Origin: Megachile rotundata
Taxonomy: Eukaryota; Arthropoda; Insecta; Hymenoptera; Megachilidae
NCBI RefSeq assembly: GCF_050947335.1
Contig: NC_134993.1
Coordinates: forward strand, 7,626,001 to 7,690,000
Reading direction: 5' to 3'
DNA: 64,000 nucleotides
Part shown: positions 11,964-21,949 of the stretch, piece after piece
How the letters are laid out: the number at the start of each line of letters is the position of its first letter
Numbering within the stretch: the first letter of the stretch is position 1
Notes under the pieces: generated by a model
What the model was told of the DNA's origin: nothing
Seen by the model: only the letters and a program-made list of their open reading frames with translations
Databases searched by the model: none
Translations under genes and position numbers: made by a program

Positions 11964-14560
11964 ATAGCTAAGGCTGAGTTTGATGCAATGATTAAACAAT
12001 GAATTTGTTGTCCTTCTAGCAGTCAATGGGCAAGTCCTTTACATATGGTCCCGAAAAAAGCAGGCGATTGGAGACCTTGTGGTGATTATCGTAGGCTGAA
12101 TTCAATCACAGTTCCAGATAATTATCCCATTCCACATATTCAGGACTTTTCTGCTAGCCTTTATGGAAAAAAAATATTTACAACGATTGATTTAGTTAAA
12201 GCCTATTATCAGATTCCAGTTGCTGAAGAGGATATACAAAAGACTGCTGTAACAACGCCGTTTGGACTCTTTGAATTCGTTGTTATGCCGTTTGGTCTTC
12301 GAAATGCAGCTCAGACTTTTCAAAGATTTATGGATTTTGTTCTTCGTGGTTTGGATTTTGTTTATTGTTATTTGGATGATATACTTGTTGCACCTAAAAG
12401 TTTTAAAGAACATGAAAAGCATTTTCATATTTTATTTAAACGTCTTAAAGAGTTTGGAATTACCATCAATGTTGCAAAAAGTGTTTTTGGAAAGACAGAA
12501 GTCACTTACCTGGGTTATAGAGTTAACACTTCTGGAATTACACCTTTACCTGACATAGTAAAGGCTATTCAAGATTATTCAAGACCTTCAACAGTTGCAG
12601 AGTTACGTCGTTTTCTTGGAGTTATTAATTTTTACCGTCGTTTCGTTAAGAATGCAGTACATGTTCAAGCTCCTCTTTGTTCTTATTTAGTAAATAGCAA
12701 AAAAGGTGACAAAACTGCTATTCAATGGACTCCTGAAGCTGAACATGCTTTTGAGCAATGCAAAAGCAGTTTGACGTCAGCAACATTATTGGTTCATCCT
12801 CGTCCTAATGCATCACTTAAATTACGCACTGATGCTTCTGATATTGCAATTGGAACTGTTCTTGAACAATTTGATGATGGTCATTGGCATCCTCTTGGGT
12901 TCTTTTCTCGAAAACTGCACGAGTCAGAACTTAGGTACAGCGCTTATGACCGTGAATTATTGGCAATCTATGATGCTATAAGGCACTTTCGACATTTTCT
13001 TGAAGGCCGTCATTTCTAGATTCTTACTGATCATAAACCGCTTATTTATGCTTTCAACAAACGGTCTGATAAAGCATCTCCTCGACAACAACGTCAACTT
13101 GATTTCGTGGCACAATTTTCTACAAATATTGAACATGTATCAGGTAGCAGCAATATTGTGGCAGATGCCTTTTCTCGTTTGGAGGAAATTAATTTACCAG
13201 TTATCGTGGATACTCAGGAATTAGCTGAAAAACAACAGGAAGATCCTGAATTGCAGCAACTTCTTCAGTCTTCTACGTCACTTCAACTGCGACAATTGCG
13301 TATTGATAATTCTAACACAACTATTATCTGTGACATTTCAACAGGAATTGTTAGATCTTATGTTCCTGTTTCTCTTCGTTCAAGGATTTTCAATATGGTT
13401 AATAATTTATCTCATCCTGATGCTAAAGCAACTTGCCAGCTAATTGGAAAGAAGTTTGTTTGGTCACATATGAAGAAATATATCACTAATCGTGTTAAGA
13501 CTTGTTTATCATGTCAACTTGCTAAAGTAAATCGACATACGAAGCGTCAACCTACAGTCATACCTGTTCCTGATGAAAGATTTTATCATGTGCATTTAGA
13601 TTTGGTTGGTCCTCTTCCTCCATCTCAAGGTTTTCAATATATTTTGACTATGATTGACAGATATTCTCGTTGGCCTGAAGCTATACCTTTAAAAGAAGCA
13701 ACAGCAGATTCAGTAGCCACGGCTTTCTACCGACATTGGATTTGTCGTTTTGGTAGTCCTGGTATAGTTACCACAGATCAAGGCAATCAATTTGAATCAG
13801 CATTTTTCAAGGCCTTAACCAATTTAACTGGATGCAAGAAGACGAGATCTACTGCTTATCATCCTCAAACGAATGAAATTCTGGAACGTTGGCATCGATC
13901 TTTAAAAACTTCGATCATGTGTCATGGAACTAATAATTGGATTGATGTTTTACCTACAGTTCTTCTTGGTCTTCGAACTGCTTATAAGGAAGATCTTAAA
14001 GCTTCAGCAGCAGAACTTGTTTACGGAACAACACTTAGAATTACTAGAGAATTTCTTTATACAGATTTAGATGCACCTTCATCACAAGTTTTTCTTGAAA
14101 GATTCAGAGAGCATATGCAAAAGTTACGACCTTATACAGCTTCGCATCACACTAAATCTCGAATATTCGTTCATCAAGATTTGCAAAACTGTTCACACGT
14201 TTTTGTTCGAGATGATTCTGTTCGACGTCCGTTAGAGCCACCTTATCGAGGTCCATTTCCGGTGATGGCCCGATCGGTCGACAATAATTATTTTTCAGTC
14301 GATATTGAAGGTCGCGTTGTTAATGTTTCTATTGATAGATTGAAACCTGCATTCTTAATTTCTAATCACAATGAATCCAAGTTTGTTTCCTCAGATTCCG
14401 CAACAGGCTTGTTACGACACTTTGAGCAGAGTCACCCACCCATTCCAGTATCTGTTCAACCTCAAGGTTCATCTCAATTACGGACTTATCCTCCAGCAAA
14501 GAAGAAGCGTGTCAAGTTTCGTGACGATCTCGCCACTCCAGGGGGGGGGGGGGGGGGGGG
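11964..14560 (+). pseudogene. Gypsy pol: RT, RNase H, integrase; two nonsense codons
   Basis: One reading frame runs from 11,964 to beyond 14,560, broken only by TGA at 12,000 and TAG at 13,017. RT shows 'TTIDLVKAYYQIPV' and the catalytic 'YLDDILVAP' (about 12,370). RNase H shows 'LRTDASDIAIGTVLEQ' and 'YDRELLAIYDAIRHF'. Integrase shows an HHCC zinc domain (His in 'LSHPDAK', Cys pair 'TCLSCQ') and the DDE core: D in 'HVHLDLVGP', D in 'TTDQGNQFES' and E in 'NEILERWHRSLK'. A C-terminal domain follows with 'PPYRGPFPV' and 'VSIDRLKPAFL'. This is the usual Gypsy order. The TGA replaces a position normally Gly in 'EQGI..PSSS'; the TAG falls just before 'ILTDHKPL'. Both are single-base decays. Confidence 0.93.
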
Positions 14561-14563
14561 GGG
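14541..14563 (+). promoter_or_regulatory. Polypurine tract: run of 23 G before the 3' LTR
   Basis: A homopolymer of 23 G sits four bases before LTR2, where the plus-strand primer (polypurine tract) of an LTR retrotransposon must lie. The position is canonical, but a pure G run this long is unusual and prone to slippage or assembly error. Confidence 0.8.
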
Positions 14564-14566
14564 TAT

Positions 14567-14787
14567 TGTAGTGATCGTCGGAGTTGTCGTCGATCAAGAG
14601 GGATTCTATTTTCTATTTGTATTTGATATTCAATTTTATTTTAAAAAAAAAGCAAAACGTTCGTTATTCATTCCTTGATCATATCTGAATTCAGAAGCAC
14701 ATATTTAAAGTCAATCCAAAATTAATTTCAATAAATCAGTTATTTCTTATTGATTATTTAAAATATAGAAAAACAAACTGTATATTT
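14567..14787 (+). repeat. Shared middle LTR (LTR2)
   Basis: It starts 'tgtagtgatcgtcggagttg' and ends just before 'tggtgaccctgacgtgatc'. It serves as the 3' LTR of the first Gypsy unit and as the 5' LTR of the truncated second unit. Internal landmarks shared with LTR1 and LTR3 include 'caattttattttaaaa', 'ttcgttattcatt' and 'aataaatcagttattt'. Confidence 0.88.
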
Positions 14788-14806
14788 TGGTGACCCTGAC
14801 GTGATC
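14788..14806 (+). promoter_or_regulatory. Primer-binding site, second copy
   Basis: 'tggtgaccctgacgtgatc' directly abuts LTR2 and opens with the TGG expected to pair with the CCA end of a tRNA primer. I did not assign the tRNA. Confidence 0.8.
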
Positions 14807-14850
14807 AAATTTGCTATAAGAAATTATAATTAATATCAGAAATTTTCAAA

Positions 14851-15484
14851 ATGTATCGTACACCGAAACCCGAACGTAGCAGACCCCAGATTGATGTTGA
14901 AGAGTCACAAAATCAAACAGCAAGCAATAATATACAACAAAATTTTAATACAAATATACAAGATTCAATAGAAGCAGCACGATTAGTAAAACTGCCTCCT
15001 TTCTAGAAAGAAAATCCGGTCCTTTGGTTCAAGCAAGTTGAAGCAGCATTTCTGTAGCTAGAATTACCAGTGATGATTCAAAGTTTCGTTACGTTATTTT
15101 AAATTTGGAACATGCAATTCTTCCGATTGTGTCAGATATTTTGGAAACTCCGCCCGATTTTGGTAAATATGAGGCGTTGAAAAACAAAATAAGTGGTTTT
15201 CTTGCAGAGACTAATGAATCAAGATTGCGAAAACTTCTGCATGGACATAATATAGGTGATGAGAAGCCTTCAGTATTTCTGCAAAGGATGAGGCATCTAG
15301 CAGCAGGTCAGTGCTGAGATACAGTATTGCGTAGTTTATTTTTAGAGCAGATGCCGTCAAATATTAGGACGATTTTGGCAATTTCTGAAACATCAGACCT
15401 CTCCAAATTAGCGTTACTGTTAATATGAATAGAAATAGGAGCAAATTTAGAAATTATAATAGGTATCGACATCGTTCAAACTCT
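14851..15484 (+). pseudogene. Gypsy gag, second copy, truncated
   Basis: This is the same gag protein as at 8,013, starting MYRTPKPERSRPQ at 14,851. It carries TAG near 15,004, a one-base deletion near 15,050, TGA at 15,315-15,317, and a large deletion near 15,420 that joins the capsid region to the basic tail. It stops abruptly at about 15,484, where LTR3 begins, so no pol follows. It retains 'EHAILPIVSDILETPPDFG', which is damaged in the first copy. Confidence 0.8.
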
Positions 15485-15491
15485 ATATTTT

Positions 15492-15782
15492 TGTGGTGAT
15501 CATAAGAGTTGTCGGTCAAGAAGAGTTTTGTTACCAAGCCGTTGATCATAAAGAATTCTATTTGTACTTGTTAACAAATGATTAATGTTGAAAGCTATCG
15601 TCGTTTGATCATATTCAATTTTATTTTAAAAACAACATCGTTCGCTATTCATTCTGTAATCAAACCTGAATTCAAGAACACGTATTAAAATCAATTCAGA
15701 ATCAATTCTAATAAAATCAGTTATTTTTCAAAGTTATTATTTATTGATTATTAAGATATAGGAAGACATTCCCTATATTCAT
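15492..15782 (+). repeat. Third Gypsy LTR (LTR3)
   Basis: It starts 'tgtggtgatcataagagttg' and ends before 'tggtgaccccggcgtgat'. At 291 bp it is longer than LTR1 and LTR2 because of an extra segment around 15,560-15,600. It follows the second gag directly with no polypurine run, so the second unit's internal region has been deleted or recombined away. Confidence 0.85.
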
Positions 15783-15912
15783 TGGTGACCCCGGCGTGAT
15801 AAATTTGCAACGAGGAATTACAGTTATTATCAAGCATTATCAAAATGTTTCATACACCAGAGCCAGAACGTCACAGACCTCAAATTAGTAACGAAGAAGC
15901 ACAAAATTTTTA
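15783..15912 (+). pseudogene. Third Gypsy leader and gag start, truncated
   Basis: The best-preserved primer-binding site of the three ('tggtgaccccggcgtgat') is at 15,783-15,800. A leader follows, then a gag ATG at 15,845 (MFHTPEPERHRPQIS). The frame ends after about 22 codons at TAA triplets where unrelated sequence begins. It marks the left end of a third head-to-tail unit whose body is absent. Confidence 0.75.
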
Positions 15913-16196
15913 ATAAATAATTCTTGTTAATACTAGTTTGAATTGTTAAATAATGGCTGCTCGTGAGGGAACTCCTCGGCGCAACAATAATAATCTAAAG
16001 AAGAACTGACAATATTATGTAATGAAACAGAAGAAATAAAAGTTTGTACGTAAAAGGAGACGATGTATGCGCGTGATTTGTAACCACATTGTCTTCTTTC
16101 GGCAAGCATGCGACCCTTCCCTCTCCCACCTATAAGCATGCGACAAAAACAAAAGATACATTGGTATAGCAACATATGTAAATAAATTAATAAAAT
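15913..16196. mobile_element. Unassigned element fragment with a repeated MA(A/T)RE.TPRRN start
   Basis: The word beginning 'ataatggctgctcgtgaggg' and ending 'cctcggcgcaacaata' at about 15,950-15,995 recurs, diverged, at about 16,833-16,876. Both encode a short start of the type M-A-x-R-E-x-T-P-R-R-N-N. This looks like the leader and gag-like start of another retrotransposon. No further domain is visible, so the family is not assigned. Confidence 0.45.
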
Positions 16197-16555
16197 CATT
16201 TACAAAGTGATTGCCGTACAATGTACACGAACGCCGAGTACTACTCGATGTTTTTTACATTCGCGCAGTGTAACGGGAATGCGGAAGAAGCTGCCATGCA
16301 GTATGCAGAGGACCATCTTGGTCAAAATTTACCGTCGGCTAATTCGTTCAGACGATTAGTCGCACGGTTATATTCGAGTGGCTCATTTCAATCTGCACGA
16401 GAAGGTGCAGGACTCGTGTTAGATTTCCACGGCACGGGCGGATGAAGTGCTCGAACAATTTGACCGGGATGGGACTCTTAGTATACCAGACACTAGTCAC
16501 CGATTGGGGTAAGTTACAATTTCATTATTATAAATATTATTGCGACGTAAAACTA

Positions 16556-16880
16556 GCTCGCGATTGATGCAGTGAAGCTAGTCCTTGAGACGTGAAACCA
16601 GCTCGCAATTGATCCAGTGAAGCTAGTCCTGGCTACGAATTGAAGAGGTCCGCGGAAGTCGTCAGGCGGGACGAACGGATCGAGTGGCCAGGTATTCTGG
16701 TAGCTGGGAGCAACCGCGGTATTTGAATATCAGAACTTCGCCAGACTTTGAAAGATTCAGACGTCCGAACACTTTGTTAATTTCAATAAATCGTTTGAAT
16801 TCTCATTATTTAAAGTTTGTGTGTTTTAATCTATAATGGCAACTCGCGAGGAAACACCTCGGCGCAACAATATTTATACA
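16556..16880. mobile_element. LTR-end-like fragment with 45-bp tandem duplication
   Basis: The sequence 'ctagctcgcgattgatgcag' and its neighbour occur twice in tandem (about 16,556-16,600 and 16,601-16,645). The fragment then runs to 'tttcaataaatcgtttg' (possible AATAAA signal) and into the repeated M-A-T-R-E-E-T-P-R-R-N-N start at 16,836. This resembles an LTR followed by a leader and gag start of the element also sampled at 15,950. Confidence 0.45.
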
Positions 16881-16897
16881 ACAGATGTTAGCATTAT

Positions 16898-17119
16898 AAG
16901 CATGCAGTATGCGTTCTACATATGTATACATTTTGGACATTGCACCAATGTATCGATCGCCTTTTGTGTAACACACGAGGAACGAATGACCGGGAGTCGA
17001 TCGTCAGTTGTTAACAGATCATTATTGAATAAACACGTTTACACCGACCTCTATGTATTTTCATAAGCCATCCTTACAGTCTAATCTGTATACATATGTA
17101 GAACGCATACTGCACGCTT
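16898..17119. mobile_element. Short inverted-repeat (MITE-like) element
   Basis: The 33-bp ends are near-perfect inverted repeats: 'aagcatgcagtatgcgttct' at the left and its complement ending '...atactgcacgctt' at the right, with one mismatch visible. The total is 222 bp with no coding capacity. A TA dinucleotide beside the left end is compatible with a Tc1/mariner-type target, but the duplication is not clear. Confidence 0.65.
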
Positions 17120-17755
17120 ACAACATGTTATTTATTTATTATTTTTTAGATTAATTATTAGTATAATTTATTTTTTAATAATGTATTTTTGTGTTTTATT
17201 TTAGGATCAGTAGGTCGTCGATTCATCGTATTCTACAAGAGAAAATTGCTGCCCATACAGATATGTACAGATGCAGCACCTGAACCCAGGAGGATTACAT
17301 TCAACGGGTTCACTACGCTAGGTATCTTGTGGGAAAGATCGAGCGGAATCCATCTTTCTGCAAATACATTTTGTGGACAGATCACGCACTTTTTACCAGA
17401 GAAGGCTGCTTTAATACCCACAATTCGCATTTGTGAAACGATGAGAATCCGTATGTGATCCGTCCACAGACAATGCAAGAGCGCTGGTCCGTGAATCTTT
17501 AGGCTGGCATTAATGGGATTTTATTGTTGGGCCGTACATTCTGCTCGACAGATTGAACGGACCAACATATAAAATGTTCTTTGAGCATGTCCTGCCGACT
17601 CTTTTGGAAGAAATTCCATTAGAGATTCGATAGAGGACGTTCTTCCAACATGATGATGTTCCAGCCCATTATGTCGCAAATGCTCGGGCCTTCTTGCATC
17701 AAACCTTTAAACCGATATGAAGCCGCTGGATTTTTTCTTCTGGGGATGCTTGAAG

Positions 17756-17834
17756 GTAAGATACAGAATTTTCTTAAGAAAATATTTATTTCAAAGCATT
17801 TTGAGTAAAATTAAATTTTATATAAATTGCCCAG
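17756..17834 (+). other. 79-bp intron in the transposase
   Basis: The interval starts GTAAGA and ends TTGCCCAG. Its removal joins 'FFWGCLK' to 'NEVYRQPL' in phase 0, matching the usual uninterrupted spacing of this transposase family. The fragment at 31,253-31,725 has the same donor (GTAAGG) at the same place, so the intron was already present in the family's ancestor. Confidence 0.8.
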
Positions 17835-18340
17835 AATGAGGTATATCGACAACCGCTCGCCTCTCGGGAAGAACTGATGGCTCGCATCCACGCAGCAGTT
17901 TCTATGATTACTTCCGTTATGCTTCGCAGAGTAAACAACGTCGAAAAGTGAGTTCGTGCGGCAGTTGCGGCTAATGGCGGGCACATCGAGCCGTACTTGT
18001 AATCGGCCTCTTTCGGGGCCACCGTACATATTTAATATTCTTTTCATTATGGGAATGTAAGCTCGTTCCTATGACATTTTTTTGAAACTCAAGTATTGTA
18101 TATCTGTTTTAATGTAGGAAAAAAAACCCTCTGGTGGAGGTTTTAGTATTGACTCCTTCTTCTGGGTTTTCAGCACGGTTTTCCCAGGAGCTTAGGGTGA
18201 ATACCAAGGAAAGTGGTGACAGCAGCCGTGCAACATCACATGAACATCATACGCTTCGCCTGAATAATTAATTACGTCACGTACAAAATTAAATAAATAA
18301 GTAATTTAATTTAGATGGAAATTAGCTTACATTTTCAAAA

Positions 18341-18930
18341 ATGCCCCCACGTAGGAAACAATTTAATAGAACAATTAGGAAAACTCGCAAAATTACAATG
18401 AAAATGAGAAGAGAATTCGAAATACAAGATATACCAGAAATAATAGAAATACCAATTGTAGAAAAATTAAACATTGAACATACACAAACGAACACAAATT
18501 TCATATTAAATTGTACCTCAGCAACAGCTTCTTTCTCTATTGAAAGTTCATCAATAGTAAATAATGAAGGAAATTTAAGTAATAATAATTCTCAAAGATC
18601 TACCAATTCCAAAAATAATATTCAAAAATCTAATTCTGAACATTCTTATTTGACTTTAAATTTGGCAATAGATTTAGTTCCACGATACCGATTAGCAAAT
18701 TCATTGATTAAACCTAGTGAACAAAAAAGTTCTTTTGCTTTAGTTCGTAACAAAATTTGAGGTTTAGCAGAACAGATAATAAATAATCGAACTGTGCCGA
18801 ATAACTTGGAAGAACCAATAGAAATCTTAACATCAGTATTAATCAAAATATATTATCTTGATTCAATATTTGATGAATGAAAACTACATAAATATCGTAT
18901 GTTTAATAAAGTCGAATTTTCTAAGGTACA
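18341..18930 (+). pseudogene. Unidentified ORF, extended through two TGA codons
   Basis: I do not recognise this protein. It opens MPPRRKQFNRTIRKTRKITM, a strongly basic start, followed by a Ser/Asn-rich low-complexity middle. The first stop is TGA at about 18,758. Past it the same frame continues with protein-like sequence ('GLAEQIINNRTVPNNLEEPI') to a second TGA near 18,880. Both stops could derive from CGA or TGG by one transition. It may be a gag-like or accessory frame of a mobile element, since it lies amid element debris, but no catalytic motif is present. Confidence 0.35.
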
Positions 18931-19990
18931 AGACTGAGGCAGATGCAGATATACACAAACAAGATGGCTGCAGAGAAACGAATGCAACGCTATCACGTTA
19001 ATTCTCTGTAATATTCATCAAATAACATTACAGGGCAAGAATAATTAACTTCAGAACGCTTTTGATTTTATCAAGCTGTTATCAGTTTTAAACCAAAGGA
19101 AGGAAACTTCGGAAACTATTACCTGCAAGGAATTAACTTCTTCAGACACGAATCAATTTTTTTCTTCTCTTTCGAAACGAGAAACCACACGATGGATTCC
19201 ACGAGATTCGTCCAATATCACGTACCATATTCACGAAAATTATCGTAGATCCTCCTTTCCTTGTTGATCTTCCGTTGTAAAATCGGTAAGAAGTTATTGA
19301 TACGCAGGTTAATTATGACAGGAACCCACTCTTAGCCAATAACACTTCTTTCACGATCAATTTCAACACCTTTCTTTTACTTTATTACTACTTTAAAAGA
19401 AGAATATTTTTTAATGTCATTGTTTTAAAAGAAGTATCATTGCACGATGGAAACCTCGAGAAGGTGGTGGGTTTCTTCCATCGGGATGGGTTAAAAATGG
19501 GCAGAATGGATGATCCTGGATGGATAAGATAATTTCAGCGCATTTTGCAGCACAGTATGACAACAGATTGTCTCAACATTTCTTATTTTTATGTTTTCAA
19601 TTCGTGAACAAGTCACTTCCGCGACGGCACACACTTCTGAAATTCGATGCCGATAAAAGTTTAGATTTGTAGGTGTACCAACATGGATTTTTCGTTTGTC
19701 CAATTGTTTCAGTTTGAATAGCATCTATTTTTCCTTGCTAATTAAGAAGCATTCCTATATGTTTTTCTTGCTTCAACTAATTTAAAAAATAAATCACAAA
19801 CATTATGTTAGACGTCGTACTGACATATATGTTTTGGAACAATGTACATCACGTGGTTGAGTCTATTGGCATAGATTGTCACAAATTATATGGGGAGGGA
19901 AATGAGGAAGGAAGTATGATAAACTCGATGATGAAAGGCCAGTATATACCAGTATATATATATTGCTACGCTTAGCCTGACGCTTTATCC
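18931..19990. other. Non-coding DNA without recognisable features
   Basis: No coding frame, element end or RNA gene could be supported. Composition is slightly less AT-rich than the 41-56 kb region, with short direct words only. Confidence 0.45.
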
Positions 19991-20325
19991 CGAATATATG
20001 AAAAGTCGATTGAAGGAACCGAAACCCGTACCGCACTTATCGAGGTCCCGGATTGGTACTCGCGAAAATGTGCCGATGTAAAGAGATACCCATCCCGTTT
20101 TCCGAACTGAAAAATTTTGGACTACCAGTTGTATGTAAAGAAGCCCAATTCTGATATTTCCGATATCACCGAAGATCTCGATGAATGGAAGTTAATTGTG
20201 TCGCGAGAGCAACGAGCCGCGATTTATAAGGAAGCTCATGACGAGCCTCAGGCCGGCCATTTAGGGGTGGGGAAAACCTATGATCGAATGCTACGATTGG
20301 GCACCGATATTCCAAGTGCCCAAAA
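19991..20325 (+). pseudogene. Gypsy pol fragment: RNase H-integrase linker and zinc domain
   Basis: The plus strand encodes 'EVPDWYSRKCADV', then 'LDYQLYVKKPN', 'EWKLIVSREQRAAIYKEAHD' and 'PQAGHLGVGKTYDRM'. This is the junction between RNase H and integrase and the HH part of the integrase zinc finger of a Gypsy element different from the one at 7.7-15.9 kb. A TGA at about 20,108 and a frameshift near 20,285 break it. The match ends at 'YDWAPIFQ', close to 20,325. Confidence 0.75.
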
Positions 20326-20755
20326 CCCCAAAAGCAGGCATACTGCTATCGCTGCGACCGGAGGGGGGTATCCCTGAAAAGTTGCCCCAAGTGCACCGAG
20401 GAGTGGCGCGAAGAAACAGTCTCCGTGTCGTCTCAGCGCGTTCTGCCCAAGGAGGCTCCGGACCCCAGCAGGAGGAGGGACCCATAATTACCGTTACGTG
20501 AGAAGAAGCTGGAATTAACGTTACACAACATCGTGCCTTGGGACAAAATTAGGGAGGCCTTCGAATACCACGGAATGTCCCTATTTCAAGGCCACGATTG
20601 GGGACTGTTTGAAGGACAGGTGGATAAAGTACCAGATACGATAGGGGCAGTGCCTGGCCCCTATCTTTGGAAAGCGGGGTACGACGCGGCGTTGCAGACT
20701 CCCCTGCCTATCGGGGTGAGGATGTGGTTTTGGCGCCAACGGGGCTAGATTCCAT
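20326..20755 (+). pseudogene. Nucleocapsid-like zinc knuckle fused to unknown sequence
   Basis: Directly after the integrase fragment comes a C-x2-C...C-x2-C block ('CYRCDRRGVSLKSCPKC'), resembling the knuckle at the end of some Gypsy-type gag proteins. A later open frame (20,533-20,748) starts 'MPWDKIREAFEYHG', which I cannot place. The order integrase then knuckle is not that of an intact element, so this is a rearranged junction of two copies or two families. Confidence 0.45.
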
Positions 20756-20948
20756 CCCAGTCGTTCATCCAAATAGATGGGCAAATTGTGCAGGTTGGAG
20801 ACGGAATGAAATATCCTGATTTTTTCGCGAATGCGCGAGAAATGCAGGAGTATGCACAACGTATCTATTTAGTGCGGCGACTAGATGGCGTAGTGTCGGC
20901 GGGAAAGCAGCGAAGTAGCCGTTACGGGGTACGTTATATTTCATTATA

Positions 20949-21890
20949 ATGGCATCAAATATTGGTGAAGGTACTATCAAAAAACGTAGGATGCGTAAAT
21001 TTAATCATGCATGGCTAGACAATGATAGCTTTAAAGTATGGTTAAGACCTACTGTAGATGAAAATAAAGCGCTCTGTATTGCTTGTAATAAAACTATTAG
21101 ATGCTGCAAAACCGATGTAGACAATCACGAAAAAACAAATTCACATCGTAGAAATGTAAATTCACTCGACACAAACAATAATAATAATAATGTTACCGCG
21201 AGTAATTTACTGCATAAAGACAAAGTGAAACGAGCTGAAATTAAATTATCCGCATTTTTCGCTGAACATAATGTAGCTTTTTTTACAGTAGACCATTTGA
21301 TTCCATTATTAAAAGACATTTGTATTGAACCCGGAGGATCTTTCACTTGCTCGACATAAGTAAGCAAAAATTGTAAAAAATGTTATCGCCAAACGCGAAA
21401 TTGAGAACGTAATTGATTATTTAAAAACGTGCAGATTTTCTATTTTAGTTGACGAAAGTACCGATATTTCAGATACGAAATTAATGTACGTACTATGTAC
21501 GTGAAACATGTATCACCACTAGATGGTAGCATTATAACACAGTTATTAAAATTATTACAATTAGATGCTACCCGATTGTTCCGCGAGTAAAATTTTCAAA
21601 ATTTTTAAAAATTCTTTAGATGAAAAGAAATTCCTATAAAAAATATTGGAATGGCGTGCGACAATGCACCAGTTATAATTGGCCGTAATAATTCATTTAT
21701 GTCTCATTTGAAAGTAGAAGACTCCGAAATTAAATACAATAAATTGTATTTGCCATTCTTCCGCTCTTATAGCTAGTCACTCTTGTGACCAACTGCCTTC
21801 AGCTTACGAAAATTTAGTTAGAAGAGTTGACACTTATAGAGATGTGCAATTTTGGTTGAATTCCAAGATTTTTTTTAAGTTCAGCGACTA
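20949..21890 (+). pseudogene. hAT-superfamily transposase relic with BED-type zinc finger
   Basis: The product would be a DNA transposase. Residues 1-60 form a BED-like finger: 'HAWLDNDSFKVWLRP', C-x2-C in 'LCIACNK', and a His pair in 'NHEKTNSHRR'. The intact frame ends at 21,357. Beyond it, in shifting frames, come 'FSILVDESTDIS' (first catalytic Asp region of hAT), 'IGMACDNAPVIIGRNN' (second Asp region) and 'CHSSALIASHSCDQLP'. The C-terminal dimerisation domain is missing. Multiple stops and shifts make it inactive. An alternative is a domesticated hAT-derived gene, but the decay argues against that. Confidence 0.82.
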
Positions 21891-21949
21891 AAAATTAAAA
21901 AATTGTCAAATACTAGATGACTTTGCTTACATAAATGTGTTATTAGATT

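Larger units (their letters stand above)
7687..14787 (+). mobile_element. Gypsy-type LTR retrotransposon, defective
   Basis: A full LTR-gag-protease-RT-RNase H-integrase-LTR layout is present in the order typical of Ty3/Gypsy elements, with no env frame seen after integrase. LTRs are at 7,687-7,946 and 14,567-14,787. They share the start 'TGTRGTGATC' and the end next to a primer-binding site. Pol is interrupted by an R2-clade insertion at 9,486-11,963. Gag has at least one frameshift or deletion, and pol has two in-frame stop codons, so this copy cannot encode active proteins. The integrase-RT arrangement (RT before integrase) excludes Copia; the absence of env separates it from errantivirus-like Gypsy elements. 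Confidence 0.93.
16509..17203 (+). other. Long first intron of the transposase, filled with other repeats
   Basis: A donor-like 'ggGTAAGT' follows the block ending DTSHRLG, and an acceptor 'ttttattttag' precedes the block starting ISRSSIHR. The interval holds a 45-bp tandem duplication (16,556-16,645), an LTR-end-like piece up to about 16,880, and an inverted-repeat element (16,898-17,119). Whether a true intron was invaded or the gap is only an insertion cannot be settled without an empty copy. Confidence 0.55.
16221..18020 (+). pseudogene. Mariner-superfamily transposase with DUF4817-type N-terminus and introns
   Basis: A cut-and-paste DDD transposase is spread over three exon-like blocks. 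Block 1 (16,221-16,508) begins 'MYTNAEYYSMFFTFAQCNGN', the helix-turn-helix start known as DUF4817, with a frameshift near 16,430. Block 2 (about 17,204-17,755) resumes with 'ISRSSIHRILQEKI' and carries the first catalytic Asp in 'LWTDHALFTREGCFN', the second in 'FFQHDDVPAHY', and the third in 'MKPLDFFFWGCLK'. Block 3 (17,835-18,020) gives 'NEVYRQPLASREELMARIH'. Several stop codons interrupt block 2, and a segment before the third Asp is missing, so it is dead. A second fragment of the same family lies at 31,253-31,725. Confidence 0.85.

Noticed and set aside
14371..14571. 66-codon frame ahead of the G run
   Set aside because: It is an out-of-frame shadow of the Gypsy pol tail.
8281..14678. 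The Gypsy element as a possible endogenous virus with env
   Set aside because: After the integrase C-terminal domain the frame runs directly into the polypurine tract and LTR. There is no room for an envelope gene.
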